A stretch of DNA of 64,000 bases. Source: Skeletonema tropicum. Its lineage: Eukaryota; Bacillariophyta; Thalassiosirophyceae; Thalassiosirales; Thalassiosiraceae. The notes below the pieces were generated by a model. That model was given only the letters and a program-made list of their open reading frames with translations, was not told the DNA's origin and searched no databases. Positions 1 through 10,142 of this stretch are shown here, in pieces; within the stretch, counting starts at the first letter, position 1; the number at the start of each line of letters is the position of its first letter. Where the stretch lies: the NCBI GenBank assembly GCA_037178625.1, contig CM074129.1, forward strand, positions 3,844,001 to 3,908,000, given 5' to 3'. A program made the translations under genes and the position numbers.

Positions 1-226
1 TCTCTAGTTCCGAGAAGGGAGCTGCGTCCTCGTTGTAATTCTTTGGTGGTGCAACATTTTCCTTCCTATTTGGCTCGTTTTCAAATATATCATCGAAGAG
101 AGAATCATGGAGTTCTGAAGAAGATCTGTGAAGAGCTGCTGTGCTTTTGAAGTGAGGTATGGAAGCAAAACCAGATGCTTCTTCGCTGTGGAGAAAAGCT
201 AATAGCAAGCATAAAGACTTCTTCAT
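1..226 (-). CDS. 5' end of a duplicated plastid Lon-N-domain gene (partial, runs off the window)
   Basis: Positions 1-339 match 63469-63807 with one visible substitution (234 versus 63702, A against C). The minus strand therefore encodes the same N-terminus as the gene at 61856-63694: a signal peptide, then a Phe-containing plastid transit motif, then an acidic spacer. Only the first 75 or so codons lie inside the window. The match stops at 339/340, where unrelated sequence begins. It may be a true paralogue, a haplotype copy or an assembly duplicate; the sequence alone cannot decide. Confidence 0.6.
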   Translation of the reverse strand, partial: MKKSLCLLLAFLHSEEASGFASIPHFKSTAALHRSSSELHDSLFDDIFENEPNRKENVAPPKNYNEDAAPFSELE

Positions 227-339
227 TGTTTTCATTCTTCTCTGCACAAATAATGAATGATGCTCAACTGCTCTTGCTCTTCGTAGAAGTGCACATCATT
301 GTAATGCAGAATCACCTTCAAACCGAACAATAGAACAAT

Positions 340-640
340 TGCATGTGGTTCGGCTATGGCATCATTGTCGATGTAATCAGGATTTCGATGATGTCTTCAA
401 ATTCTCAATTCTCAGGAATTCTCATCAAAGATTCTCGATTCTCATTCTCGCCTGTGTTGTAAAACATTGATATCTAAAAATTCAGCGACGTGGGGAGCTT
501 GGGATCCACTGGCATTCTACGGATTTTGATCGGGGTTTTCACCATATTGTTTAAGGTATTCCGCATATTCCTAGAAAGACGTCGGAATCACCAGAATAGA
601 AGTCCTTAGATCGCACAGCAAACACCCACAACATGCAACA
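340..640. other. intergenic, no gene seen
   Basis: No convincing reading frame. Around 395-450 the sequence repeats the word ATTCTC several times (imperfect simple repeat). Nothing else could be supported. Confidence 0.5.
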
Positions 641-648
641 GCAACAAC

Positions 649-1009
649 TAAGGTTTTGGGTATTCGGCACTGACGGATTTGCCGTTTTTCGGTGGCCATA
701 TTCGGCACTCCGGGCACTCGTCGGCACTCAGCTGTTTCCCTTATATCTTGGTCAATATTGGGTATTTTTTCATAATTAAAAATTTTTACATACTCTACTC
801 TACTAGATCTATCCAAAACTGCAATAAAAAGGATGATTTTGTGATCATCTCTAGAAGAAAATATTTTTCGGCTCACCATTTCCAACTGGGAATGGCTATC
901 AAATGGGACCGTCTCCAACTGGGAATGACTATCAAATGGGCCTTTTTACACCTCACTGCCGAATGACTGCCGAATCTCGGATTTTGACTGCCGAATACCC
1001 AAAACCTTA
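649..1009. mobile_element. hAT-type MITE with 8-bp target site duplication
   Basis: The left end TAAGGTTTTGGGTATTCGGC is matched in inverted orientation at the right end, giving terminal inverted repeats of about 22 bp. The element is flanked on both sides by GCAACAAC (641-648 and 1010-1017), an 8-bp duplication as expected for hAT transposons. The TAAGG terminus fits the hAT terminal pattern. The 361-bp interior has no coding capacity for a transposase, so it is non-autonomous. Confidence 0.85.
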
Positions 1010-1017
1010 GCAACAAC

Positions 1018-1437
1018 TTCCATGACTTTTCCGGCAGAGCGTGGTCGCCACCTCGCGTTGGGAGAGATGAAGAGAAAAGACAATCTTATTGGGACTCATT
1101 GCTATCTGACACCCGCGGAAGAGTTCTCATCGTCATCGCGAAAGATACAAAAGTTTTATTGCAGCAGTTCGGGTTCTTGATGAAAACCCGAAGCCCCTCA
1201 ATACTATCGAGAACTCTACCTCTTATAAATCGATGCAATTGCCAACTCAGAGTCGAAGAGGCTTGTAACGAAGCTGCAGGCGATTAGAAAGGCGGCTGGC
1301 TGTGGTTGTTGTTGGTGATAAATTGTGAGATAGTGCAGTGTTGTTACTTGTGTTCCACCCCGGGAGTCGGTGCTATTGATAATCAAAGGAGAGCCACACG
1401 TGTGTATTTCAATAGCTCATTGCTCATAGGTGAATTT
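1018..1437. other. intergenic upstream of the MYND gene
   Basis: Probable 5' flank and leader of the MYND-Sel1 gene. Short open frames are present, but none has family-like features. Confidence 0.4.
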
Positions 1438-2361
1438 ATGATGAGTGCAAATAATATTAGTGAGCGAGATACCAAAGACACGATAATGTTGCATTGTGCA
1501 TCTTGTGGCACCGCAGAAGTAGATGACATCAAATTGAAGACATGTACTGCATGCAAATCTGTTCGGTATTGCAGTGTTACATGCCAACGTAATCATCGAC
1601 CAAAACACAAAAAAGCATGTAAGAAGCGAGCGGCTGAATTGCGTGATGAGCTCTTGTTTCGGCAGCCGGAAGGCACCCATCATGGCGATTGTCCCATTTG
1701 TTTCTTGCCGCTTGCACTTTGTCCAAGTAAATCTATGTACTATTCCTGCTGCAGCAAAATAGTCTGTAAAGGCTGTGATTACGCACATGAGTTGCACCAG
1801 ATGAATGAGCGGCTGGAACGTACTTGTCCATTTTGTCGAAACGCCAAGGATAAAAGTGATCCCCAACAACTCTTGCAGAAGAGAGTTGAAAAAAATGACC
1901 CGAGTGCAATTTGTATGATGGGCATACGCTGCTACGAAGAAGGGAACTATGTGGAAGCATTTGAACATTATTCAAAGGCTGCGAAAATGGGTGATGCGAT
2001 CGCGCATTATCAATTATTTGTCATGCATCGGGATGGGAACGGCATTGAGTCGGACAAGAAAAAGGAAGTATATCATTTGGAAGAAGCTGCCATTCGTGGT
2101 CATCCCAAAGCTAGGTTGGGTCTTGGGCAGTTCGAGGGTTTGAATGGGAGAATGGAGAGAGGATTGAAGCACTTCATCATTGCTGCCAGCCTTGGAGATG
2201 ACCAATCAATGCAGTTGCTGAAAAAGTGGCATACGAAGGACAATATCAATATTATGAGCGATGAACAGTTTGCCGCAGCTCTTGGTGCGCACCAGGCTGC
2301 CGTGGATGCAATGAAAAGTCCACAGAGGGATGCACTTGAAGCAAATTATTGCCCGGAGTAG
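1438..2361 (+). CDS. MYND/RING zinc-finger protein with Sel1-like repeats
   Basis: About 307 residues from the ATG at 1438; the frame is open further upstream, but those residues look like leader. Near residues 15-60 is a MYND-type zinc finger (C-x2-C spacing, then C-x2-C, C-x3-C and a final H/C). A second Cys-rich block follows (CPICF ... CPFCR), which reads as a RING-like finger. The C-terminal half holds Sel1/TPR-like repeats such as the EGNYVEAFEHYSKAAKMG segment. Proteins of this layout form very large families in diatoms, and their partners are unknown. MYND and Sel1 modules bind proteins, so an adaptor or ubiquitin-ligase role is possible but inferred. A fragment of a close paralogue lies at 7367-7621. 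Confidence 0.75.
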   Translation: MMSANNISERDTKDTIMLHCASCGTAEVDDIKLKTCTACKSVRYCSVTCQRNHRPKHKKACKKRAAELRDELLFRQPEGTHHGDCPICFLPLALCPSKSMYYSCCSKIVCKGCDYAHELHQMNERLERTCPFCRNAKDKSDPQQLLQKRVEKNDPSAICMMGIRCYEEGNYVEAFEHYSKAAKMGDAIAHYQLFVMHRDGNGIESDKKKEVYHLEEAAIRGHPKARLGLGQFEGLNGRMERGLKHFIIAASLGDDQSMQLLKKWHTKDNINIMSDEQFAAALGAHQAAVDAMKSPQRDALEANYCPE

Positions 2362-2788
2362 AGGTTTTTCTACCGCTAGGAGGATGCGTTACATTATGCT
2401 ACATGTTCTGATAATGTCTCCACAAAAGCTCTGGCTCCCTCCTGGCTACCGTGGATGCAACAACCCAGTCAATTCGATTGGCTGGCTCAGCCGCAGTATC
2501 GATCGAGAATCTGTTAGACTGTACAAGTCGTCTATCTACCATAGTTATGTAATCAATTCTCATTCATTCGATTGTATTGTAGCGATAAGCGATCGTCGTT
2601 GCTGTCAATACCGAGGAACATCGTTCTTTCTCCAGAGTAGAATATTCGTCATATTTATGTAAGTGCAAGTGGATGAAATTCCGGTGTAAAAGTTACACCG
2701 GGTACAAAAGGCCCTGTCAACGGGGTATAATTTTCCTCCAAGGTGTCCGCTCGTGGCCTGAAGACTGCCCACTCCAGACCACGCAAAG
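2362..2788. other. intergenic, no gene seen
   Basis: 3' flank of the MYND gene. It contains the short inverted motif GGTGTAAAAGTTACACC near 2682-2698. No gene was recognised. Confidence 0.4.
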
Positions 2789-4105
2789 TTACAGCAATGA
2801 AACGAATGAGATTGTTGTCATGTAAAAATGTACATTATTTAATGTAGACCTACACAAGATTATCCTCTGCCTATTGCTGTTGTTTTGTGATCTCCAAAAC
2901 TTTGGAATGCGCTCTTTCAGCCAGCGGTCAGCTTTGGCCATTGCCATTGCCGCCAGCTTGCCATCTTGGTCCAAGTCCGAACAGTTGAATGGGCGGCGAT
3001 ATCCATAATATTTCGTCTCGATATCGAGACAGGCAGCTCTTCTTACCGCATTCAAATCACTCCAAGCTTCCAGCCCGCTCGTCCCGCCCGTAGACACAAG
3101 CACAAGGCAACAATCGATGGGCCCACAGTGCTGGCATTGGCGACCATACTTCCGACGCCTTTCAAGTAGAATGAGTACCAAGTTCTTGCCAGTTGATCCC
3201 AATGTCGTAAAAATTATCCTTGATTTCCTCAAAGAGATCATGCATTCGACTACTGTACCTAGTATACTGGTTGGTGCCAGAAAACACGCAAAGATCTAAG
3301 TAGCCTGCGAACAGCACGAGACAGATGTGAGGCTTTTCTTGATTGGCGAAGCAGTGCTACGGACCGGGCATGCCTCACGCTGCTTACCCTTCTCCTTCGC
3401 GAATACAAACAATTCAAGTAAACTTCCTCGAAGCCAATGCGCATCATTTTCACATTCAAACGGTTCTCACTGCTCTTCATCAAGTTCCAGTCCAAAAGAA
3501 GCATGAAATGATTGAAAATATCTTTCTCTCCACTTTCAAATGCTCTGCAATTATCTCGTATGCTTCGGATTTCATCACGTCTTTGCCCTTCATGAGCTTG
3601 AGACCGAGTTGTTGCTTTGCTGCAGCAACGTGGCGTGTTATTAATGTAGGTCCCAAGATCTTGCGCAAAAGGCATCTCCACTCTTGCTAATGCTACTTTG
3701 TAGACCCAAGCAATTGCACTGCGTATTCCATTATATTGCTCTACCGATTGGAAGACTCTACCACCTTCGACTACCGTGTCGGGGGTGATTTCATCTGTTA
3801 TTTTCAGTGCCTTCATGCACTTCTCGGCGCATGAACGTTCAACCACAGCAACATTAAACTTAGTAGTCATATGTACTCCACAACTGTATCATAATCAAGA
3901 GCTTCACCCCATCTATCCTGAGGAAACTGATATGGTGTTGCCTATCACGCAATGGTTTGAGCGCGTCAACAGCATCGACGATATAATTTCGGAGAGCTGT
4001 CCTCTTGCGATCATTTTTGTTTTGATCTCCATTGTCAGCATCTATCATCTTTTCCAGGTGCTCATCGTTCAATTTTTCTTTGCGGTCATCGAAAAGACGT
4101 ACCAA
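2789..4105 (-). pseudogene. decayed tyrosine-recombinase-like (Crypton/DUF3504-like) gene
   Basis: Three overlapping minus-strand frames (4105-3860, 3870-3259, 3241-2789) look like pieces of one gene. The middle piece contains YNGIRSAIAWVY and, further on, LDWNLMKSSENRLNV. These resemble the N-terminal core-binding segment of the tyrosine recombinases carried by Crypton-like elements of heterokonts (known pattern: an NYRSAI..LY stretch, then L.WNLM..S.N). No R...HxxR...Y catalytic set could be assembled, and the frames are broken, so it is probably dead. The 2789-3241 piece is assigned here only because of position and strand. The family call rests on short motifs. Confidence 0.4.
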
Positions 4106-4411
4106 ACCGAATCAGGTAAGTTGCAACGCTGCCGTCATCAACAAAACATTTTTTCTATATCATATCACTTAAGGATCTTTTCAACACGATCGGTGGATGC
4201 CCTTGCACTTGCATCGGCAGCAGGAGAGGTTGGCAGCAGGAGAGGTTGTTGCGGGAAGCATTCGCAGCGGTGATTTCGCCGGCGCCTTCTTCTTGTTATT
4301 GTGGGGCGGCCCTTTGACTTCATTGGATTCGGCATCTTTGTCGGTGGTGATTGTGAGTTGGATAGTAGTAGTGTGTGATAAGTAGGGTGCCATGTCCATG
4401 TCGCCATTACC
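4106..4411. other. intergenic, low-complexity
   Basis: It contains a short direct repeat of GGCAGCAGGAGAGGTTG near 4215-4247. No gene was recognised. Confidence 0.4.
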
Positions 4412-4494
4412 ATTGAGCATTGAGCATTGAGCATTGAGCATTGAGCATTGAGCATTGAGCATTGAGCATTGAGCATTGAGCATTAGCATTGAGC
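4412..4494. repeat. heptanucleotide tandem repeat (ATTGAGC)n
   Basis: About eleven head-to-tail copies of the 7-bp unit, with a degenerate last copy (ATTAGCATTGAGC). A simple-sequence tract with no gene across it. Confidence 0.9.
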
Positions 4495-4713
4495 AGTGTG
4501 CATCGTGATTCATTTATGTGCCATTGAGGCCACGCTCTACGTCATACATTCACAATATGGCAACGACGACGCTAAACTTAAATATTATTTTCTTTGTCAT
4601 CCTGACCCTCGATCGTCCGAGGTGTGGAGCCTCAATCAACACCGAAATCAGCATCGTGGGACGAAGTGGAAATTGGAATCATTGAAATTGGAGACATTTC
4701 ACTTCATCTTGAC

Positions 4714-5097
4714 CAGGGCTGTATACCTAGTCCGAAAAAACGTAGGTACCTACGTATTGGGTAATACCCATCCGTATTTTCGACTGGGTACGTATTACTT
4801 GGTTACGTACCCATTACCTAGGTGACCCCGTTAGGTGCGAGTTTGGTCCTTGAATGGGTACTTTTCTGAAGAATTTTGGTCATTTCAGGGGTAAATTTCG
4901 CAATTTTACGGGTATTTGAGCTCTTTTGTACCTGATTAGGAGTACCCAGAAGGTAGTTACCCTTAGGTAAGTACGTATCAGGTAAGTACCCATACTGAAA
5001 TCGAGCAGTTACGTACGCAATAGTTACACCCAATACCCAAAAAATACCTGATACCTAGGTATTTTTTCGGTGGGTACGGAGTGGGTATACAGCCCTG
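4714..5097. mobile_element. hAT-type MITE with 8-bp target site duplication
   Basis: The ends CAGGGCTGTATACC and GGTATACAGCCCTG are inverted copies. The flanks carry the exact 8-bp duplication ATCTTGAC (4706-4713 and 5098-5105). CAGGG termini with an 8-bp duplication are characteristic of hAT elements. The 384-bp body is rich in TACGTACC/GGTACCTA-like words and has no transposase frame, so it is non-autonomous. Confidence 0.9.
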
Positions 5098-5177
5098 ATC
5101 TTGACGTAGGACGTAGCGTGGCGGGCGACTTTCAGGTTTCAGGGAAGTTTGTTTCAGGGATTCAGATTTCATTCATT

Positions 5178-5304
5178 TTTCAAAGAAGTTGCGGTCACGT
5201 TGCGGTCATGTTACGGTCATGTTACGGTCATGTTACGGTCATGTTGCACTTCGCGTGCAACATGACCGTAACATGACCGTAACATGACCGCAACTTCTTT
5301 GAAA
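5178..5304. repeat. long perfect-looking hairpin built from tandem 11-mers
   Basis: The left arm starts TTTCAAAGAAGTTGCGGTCA and the right arm ends with its inverted copy. Between them the 11-bp word ATGTTACGGTC is repeated in tandem, then inverted after the centre GCACTTCGCGTGC (near 5246). A cruciform or foldback of about 125 bp results. No target duplication was identified. Confidence 0.8.
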
Positions 5305-5419
5305 CTTCCTTGAAAGATCACACGCCACCATGGGGCCGCCGACCCTCCGCCGACCGCCGACCGTGCTCGACCGTGGCCGCTCTATATCTCTGCGGAAGCC
5401 ATGAACCAACATTGGTAGT

Positions 5420-5508
5420 TCCTTGTGATCGTCCTACAGAGACAGAGATGCGCATGTTTGGCAACCTATTGAGGTGGTACGCAACAGGTGATAGGATAGC
5501 GCGCTGTC
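5420..5508. repeat. direct repeat, left copy
   Basis: The segment from GATCGTCCTACAGAGACAGAG to GATAGCGCGCTGTCGAA is repeated, with small indels, at 6264-6375. The two copies bracket the hAT relic. Confidence 0.7.
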
Positions 5509-5534
5509 GAAAATGTTGTTTAGGGTTGCGGCGC

Positions 5535-6253
5535 TAAGGCACTGCCCCGAAGGGCCGATTTTGGAGCAGCTCGGGGCACTCCGAGTGCCCCGAAAAATTC
5601 TCGAGGCACTCGGCACGTAAGTAGGCACTCAACGCGTACTTAATGGCCTGAAGACTTCAGACTCATTCTGTTCTAACTATATAAGTTAATTAACACATAT
5701 ATTTCGACTATTAAACAAATTCTATTTATCAAAGATGTCCCTAAAGTCATCCAGTTCACCATTGCATTGCAAGAGAAGCCGAATTTCCCAAATATCCTCC
5801 AACATATTCATATTATCCCCTACTACGTCGCGAATATGTTTCAGTCTTGAGAAGACTCTCTCAACCGAGCAGCTTGACAGCTGAATGAGAACAACAAGAC
5901 GTAAAGCAAGATAGTGCATGGGGTATCGAGTTTTCCTAGTTCTCCACCACTGCCAAATCCGCTCAGAAGATAGAAGCATCTATTGCTTTTGTGGCGGCTT
6001 TGTGCTGTCATTGTGGCATGAATCAGCACCTCTCAGCTCGGTGCCTCTGCGCTGTTATTGGTTTGACGTCATTCACGTTCGTGGTCGAGCTGCTTCAGAG
6101 ATTGATGGAAGTGAGAGGGTGAAACGAGGGTGATGTGAGGGTTTGTTGAGGTGTAAAGGATGAATGCTGTCTGATCGGACACTTGCTACAGGGGAACTTG
6201 GTACTTACTACGTGGGCGCCTAGTACATCGCCCATGAGTTTTTGAGTGCCTTG
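5535..6253 (-). mobile_element. hAT transposon relic
   Basis: The left end AAGGCACT (5536-5543) is inverted as AGTGCCTT (6245-6252). Inside it is a minus-strand frame (5979-5722) that reads as a hAT C-terminal dimerisation domain. A palindrome of TCGGGGCACT lies near 5569-5591. No convincing 8-bp target duplication was found, so the borders are approximate. Confidence 0.5.
5722..5979 (-). pseudogene. hAT transposase C-terminal (dimerisation) fragment
   Basis: The 85-residue frame contains WQWWRTRKTRYPMHYLALR, then SSCSVERVFSRLKHIRD, and ends with an IRLLLQCN-type stretch. This order (W.W, P.L..LA, S...ERVFS..., V..LL) is the hATC dimerisation region at the end of hAT transposases. The N-terminal zinc finger and RNase H-like catalytic core are not present upstream, so only the 3' end of a transposase gene survives. 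Confidence 0.65.
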
Positions 6254-7366
6254 AAATGTTGTTCCTAGTGATCGTCCTACAGAGACAGAGACGCGCATGT
6301 TTGGCCACTGGCCACCTACTTATATTGAGGCGTGGTACGCAACAGGTGATAGGATAGCGCGCTGTCGAATTTTAACACACATCTTAAGTTGGTCATGCAT
6401 ATAATAGTAACGGAGACACGCAGTATGGTAGAGTATGGTGTGTCATTAGGTCGTTGTGCATCCACTATTGCACTTCTTTAATCTCCAATCGTTCTCTTCT
6501 TGTTGTCAAATAGACCTGCGGCGCACCGGCTGGATGACACAATCTGCCGGGATGGTCGTCGCCTCTTTGTTTGTTGAGTATCTGAGAGTGAATTGGATGA
6601 GAGGAGCAAAGTGGTTTCATTACACTCTAGAGTCGATGACGACTCGGCTACAACTCAATGATGTGGCAGAATGCGGGTCGATCGGGCATAGATCAATGGA
6701 TTTTTATCATGTCACCTGTTGCCACTTCTCAGGATGCCAGCGGCGAATAACGAATAAAAAATGGTGTCCTGAGCTATCCAAGCTATGTACCGAAAGCCAT
6801 CTACACAAGCCTTGGGAAGCTCCAGCACAAGTGCTATTTGCATGCTGCAGGTGTGGTCTTGGGAGAGACGTACCCCACACGTATCATAAAGTGATCTCAA
6901 GGCCGAACGTAGCAAATAGCAAATCTGTTGAGTCTGTTCTGAAGATGCGAAGGGCCAACGGCCAACCAAGAATCTACAATAACAGTGACCGTGGGTATAT
7001 ATGACATGATAACATTACCGGATGGCAAGAAAACTGTCGTTTTTACTACTCCTGAAAAAGAGATTCGAATCGAATTGATTCACAAGGCAATATTATGATC
7101 AAAGAAGCTGCACAACGAAAAAAGTCAAGCGGTCGTACTTATCAGTCATGTTAGGAAGGGAAGGGGCAAGGAAGGCAAGAAAGCTCTGAGAGCAAGAGGC
7201 AGCACGGAAGAAGCCATAGTCAAAGTTAGATTTGACGTTTCTCAGATACATCATGAGCATAATATCCGTCTCCGCTCTTGCTCTTGGAGAGCTGGAAATA
7301 TGAAATGAGAGCCAAAATAGTCAATTATCTTGTTATCATACATTATTAGGGGCACGCTACGAAACG
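6254..7366. other. repeat-rich intergenic region, no gene recognised
   Basis: 6264-6375 is the right copy of the direct repeat that starts at 5420. A plus-strand frame of 182 codons (6456-7004) has no recognisable domain, so I do not call it a gene. The rest is AT-rich without features. Confidence 0.45.
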
Positions 7367-7621
7367 ATGAATGGAAGATACGAAAGAGCAGTGAAGCATA
7401 TGATCATTGCAGCTAGCCTTGGACTTGACGTGTCATTAAAACTGCTGAAGGGTTTTTACGGATATGGACAAGTCAGCAAAGAAGACTTTGCCGCTATTCT
7501 TAGAGCGCACCAGGCTGCCGTAGATGCGACAAAAAGTCCACAGAGGGAGGTAGCTGAAGCGGAGCTCGCCGCAGCTCTTGTAGATGCAACAAAAAATCCA
7601 CAGAGGGAGCGAGGCTGCTAA
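7367..7621 (+). pseudogene. Sel1-repeat fragment of a MYND-Sel1 paralogue
   Basis: The 84-residue frame repeats the C-terminal segment of the gene at 1438-2361: RYERAVKHMIIAASLG aligns with RMERGLKHFIIAASLG, and AAILRAHQAAVDATKSPQRE with AAALGAHQAAVDAMKSPQRD. The last unit (VDATK.PQRE) is duplicated. No MYND finger lies upstream, so this is a truncated relic or a lone 3' exon. The similarity continues into the shared 3' flank (GCTAGGAGGATG). Confidence 0.7.
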
Positions 7622-7811
7622 AGCAAATTGGTAGAGTAGTAGAGGTGTATATTCACTGCTAGGAGGATGTGTTACGTTATGCTTGTATGTTCTGATGTTG
7701 TCTCCACGATTGAAGCAATTTGCTGTTCATTATTTGTATCCAAGGTCTGGCTCGTAACAAGTATATATTATTCATGTTACTTATACATGCGCCAAGCGAG
7801 GTCTACCATCC

Positions 7812-8468
7812 TCACATTTCAGAAGGTCGCACACATTGCTCCATAAAATTTTGAAACGACGATGGGTCAAATCCACCATCATTATTTCCACCCGCACCAC
7901 CACCACCACCCATTAGATTCATGACATCCGTCGGGCCACGGAATGATGACAGTGGATCATATGTCAAATCTTTCATATCTTTTGTAACCACTCTCCATTC
8001 CGGCAATGATGCTGCCATCTCTGTATCTACATCTACTTCTCTCTCCACACTACCTTGTCCAATCTTACTCAACTCTGCCCAATCAAACAACAAAGCATCC
8101 GTTCGTGTCCCCCAGACATTAAAATCGACTATCCAAGTCCGTTCCTGACTATCGACATAGACGTCCATGACATACCTGTGCATCATTCCATTGGCAAATC
8201 GATGTTGGACATATGTCTCATAGAAGGCATGTATAATTTCCATAGTGGGATGTACACCCTCCTCCTCCTCTTCTTCTGGTTGTTGTTGTTGAAGATGCTT
8301 GTAGAATTTGGTAGGGTGACGTTGTGAAATGGCAATTAATTGATGATTGTAAATAAAGCAGCGGAATTCCATGGAGGGGTGGAGATTGCACCATTTTCGT
8401 AGGACTAGTTCGTAATTGAAGTCTGTTGGTGGCAAAGAAGAAGAGGAATCCTCATGCTCTGCTTGTGT

Positions 8469-8499
<31 letters not shown>

Positions 8500-9323
8500 T
8501 GAGCTACACTTTCTTCTCCTTGCTCCTCTTCTTGTTGTTGTACATGAGCATCATTCAACCCCTCCTTCTCCACCTTCTCTTCAGTAGTATCCAATAACCC
8601 ATCCCAAGCCCTCTCCAAATCAAACGTAACAAACTCACTACTCTTCAATAACAAATATACATCCCCCACAGTCGTACACTTTAACGTTCCACAATTCATC
8701 CATGTTGCATCCTTGGGTGATGACCAATTTAATTTGGGCATGAGTCCCTTTCCATTGTTCCCGAGGGATTGGAGTGTCGAGTGTATTTGGGATGTTAGGG
8801 TTGGAAAGTTGTATTGTTTGACTTGTTGTTGTTGGTGTTCGTTGCTTGAGTTACTTGAGTTGTCGTCGTCGTTGCTTGAGTTATCGTCGTTATTGTCATC
8901 ACTATCATTCCATCCATCATCATCCTCATTATGTGCATGCGCCTCATCCTTCATACAAGAACTAACCCGTCCAGCACAAAGCGGCAACCTCACCCCATCA
9001 CTCAACAAATACTCTATAAACTCTTGTGGTAATGGTGTAATGATGTGTGATTCAATGGTGACATTCTTGCGTAATTTGAGTGATGTTGTGGTAGTGTTGT
9101 TGTTTTGGAGTAGGGAGGATTTGGAAATGTTGCGAAAGGTGGGATACCATTTGGAGAATTGACAGGAGTGGACTTCTGATTTGGTTGGTCGCGGTAATTG
9201 TAGTATTGATGGTGAGGTGTCGTCGTCTTGAGCTGTGGTGTCTTGCTGGGGCTGTTGGTGGTGGTGGTTACCTTGAGAGGTGTCCTCTTCTTGCTGCTGC
9301 TGTTGCGTCGTCATCGTCGTCAT
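7812..9323 (-). CDS. CDC123: CDC123/D123 family protein (eIF2 assembly factor)
   Basis: 503 residues. The D123 fold is visible in order: the N-terminal SCQFSKWYPTFRN segment, PLPQEFIEYLLSDG, LMPKLNWSSPKDATWMN, LVLRKWCNLHPSMEFRCFI, and DVYVDSQERTWIVDFNVWG near the end. Family members have an ATP-grasp-like fold and chaperone assembly of the eIF2 heterotrimer in the cytosol. The Asp and Asn of IVDFN and the Lys-Trp pair of the PKLNWS motif are conserved ligand-site features. Long Gln-, Glu- and Asp/Asn-rich inserts (the CAACAG/GAAGAG-type runs near 8270, 8480 and 8820-8920) make it longer than the usual 330-360 residues. Single exon. Upstream 9324-9500 is probable promoter. Confidence 0.85.
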
Positions 9324-10142
9324 AATGTGGTTGATGGCAAAAAGTGTGATGGTGTGTGGATGGTTGACGTCGAAAAATACTTAAAAGGGCTATGAGTATT
9401 ATAATTATCATACAGAAGCTCCTTTCCTTTTATCTCATCATGATGATTTCCTTTGACATCTGACATCTCACGCTGATTCACCGCGCTAGTAAATCGCGAT
9501 TTTATTCTAGCTCCTATGTGCGTTATTTCTTACCTTAAGTTAGCTACCGTACCCTTACACAAGCTACCGTACATCAAAAAACCATCATGACCATCTATGA
9601 CCATGGCATCCGACAGCGTAGACGCCGTCGCCTATATCTCAGCTAATACCACGTCCCTAATTAAGTTTGATAGATTAAATCGCTTCTATTAATATATAAT
9701 AACAAGATTATTTGGTCAGTACATTAATAATTACGACGAGAGGCCGTTCGAATAGGGGGTCAAATGTTGTGATGATGCGTCGATTTTTGACCGCAAGGCA
9801 GTGCATCGAGAGACTTTGGGGGTGGCTGTGGCAATGATACTAAGTCGGTACATTCAAATAAATATATTATATCGATCAGCCAAGTGTCATCGCTGTAGAA
9901 ATCCTCGAAAACCCTTTCAAGGACCGACATGGTGCAGGAATTCGGCGTCGTCACCTGTGTGCTGAAAATGCGCTCTAGCTCTCTCAATATTGCTTATGAT
10001 CATGGAACTAATGGCCTAAATCGCTTGCTATGATGTTTATGAAGACAATAAGGCCGGTAGTTCCATGATGATCAGCACTTCCTAAGGTACTAGGGTACGC
10101 CGAATAATCACCATGGAGGTGGTGTTTTTGTGCGGTGGGTGT
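9324..10142. other. intergenic; possible decayed 5' flank of the copia element
   Basis: No gene was recognised. If a 5' LTR of the copia element existed it should lie here, but the 3' partner is absent, so no LTR pair can be compared. Confidence 0.4.

Noticed and set aside
4165..4513. Minus-strand frames with repeated LNAQCSM residues
   Set aside because: They are translations of the ATTGAGC heptanucleotide repeat, not a gene.
6456..7004. 182-codon plus-strand frame
   Set aside because: No recognisable domain, lies in a repeat-rich interval; chance frame or decayed repeat.
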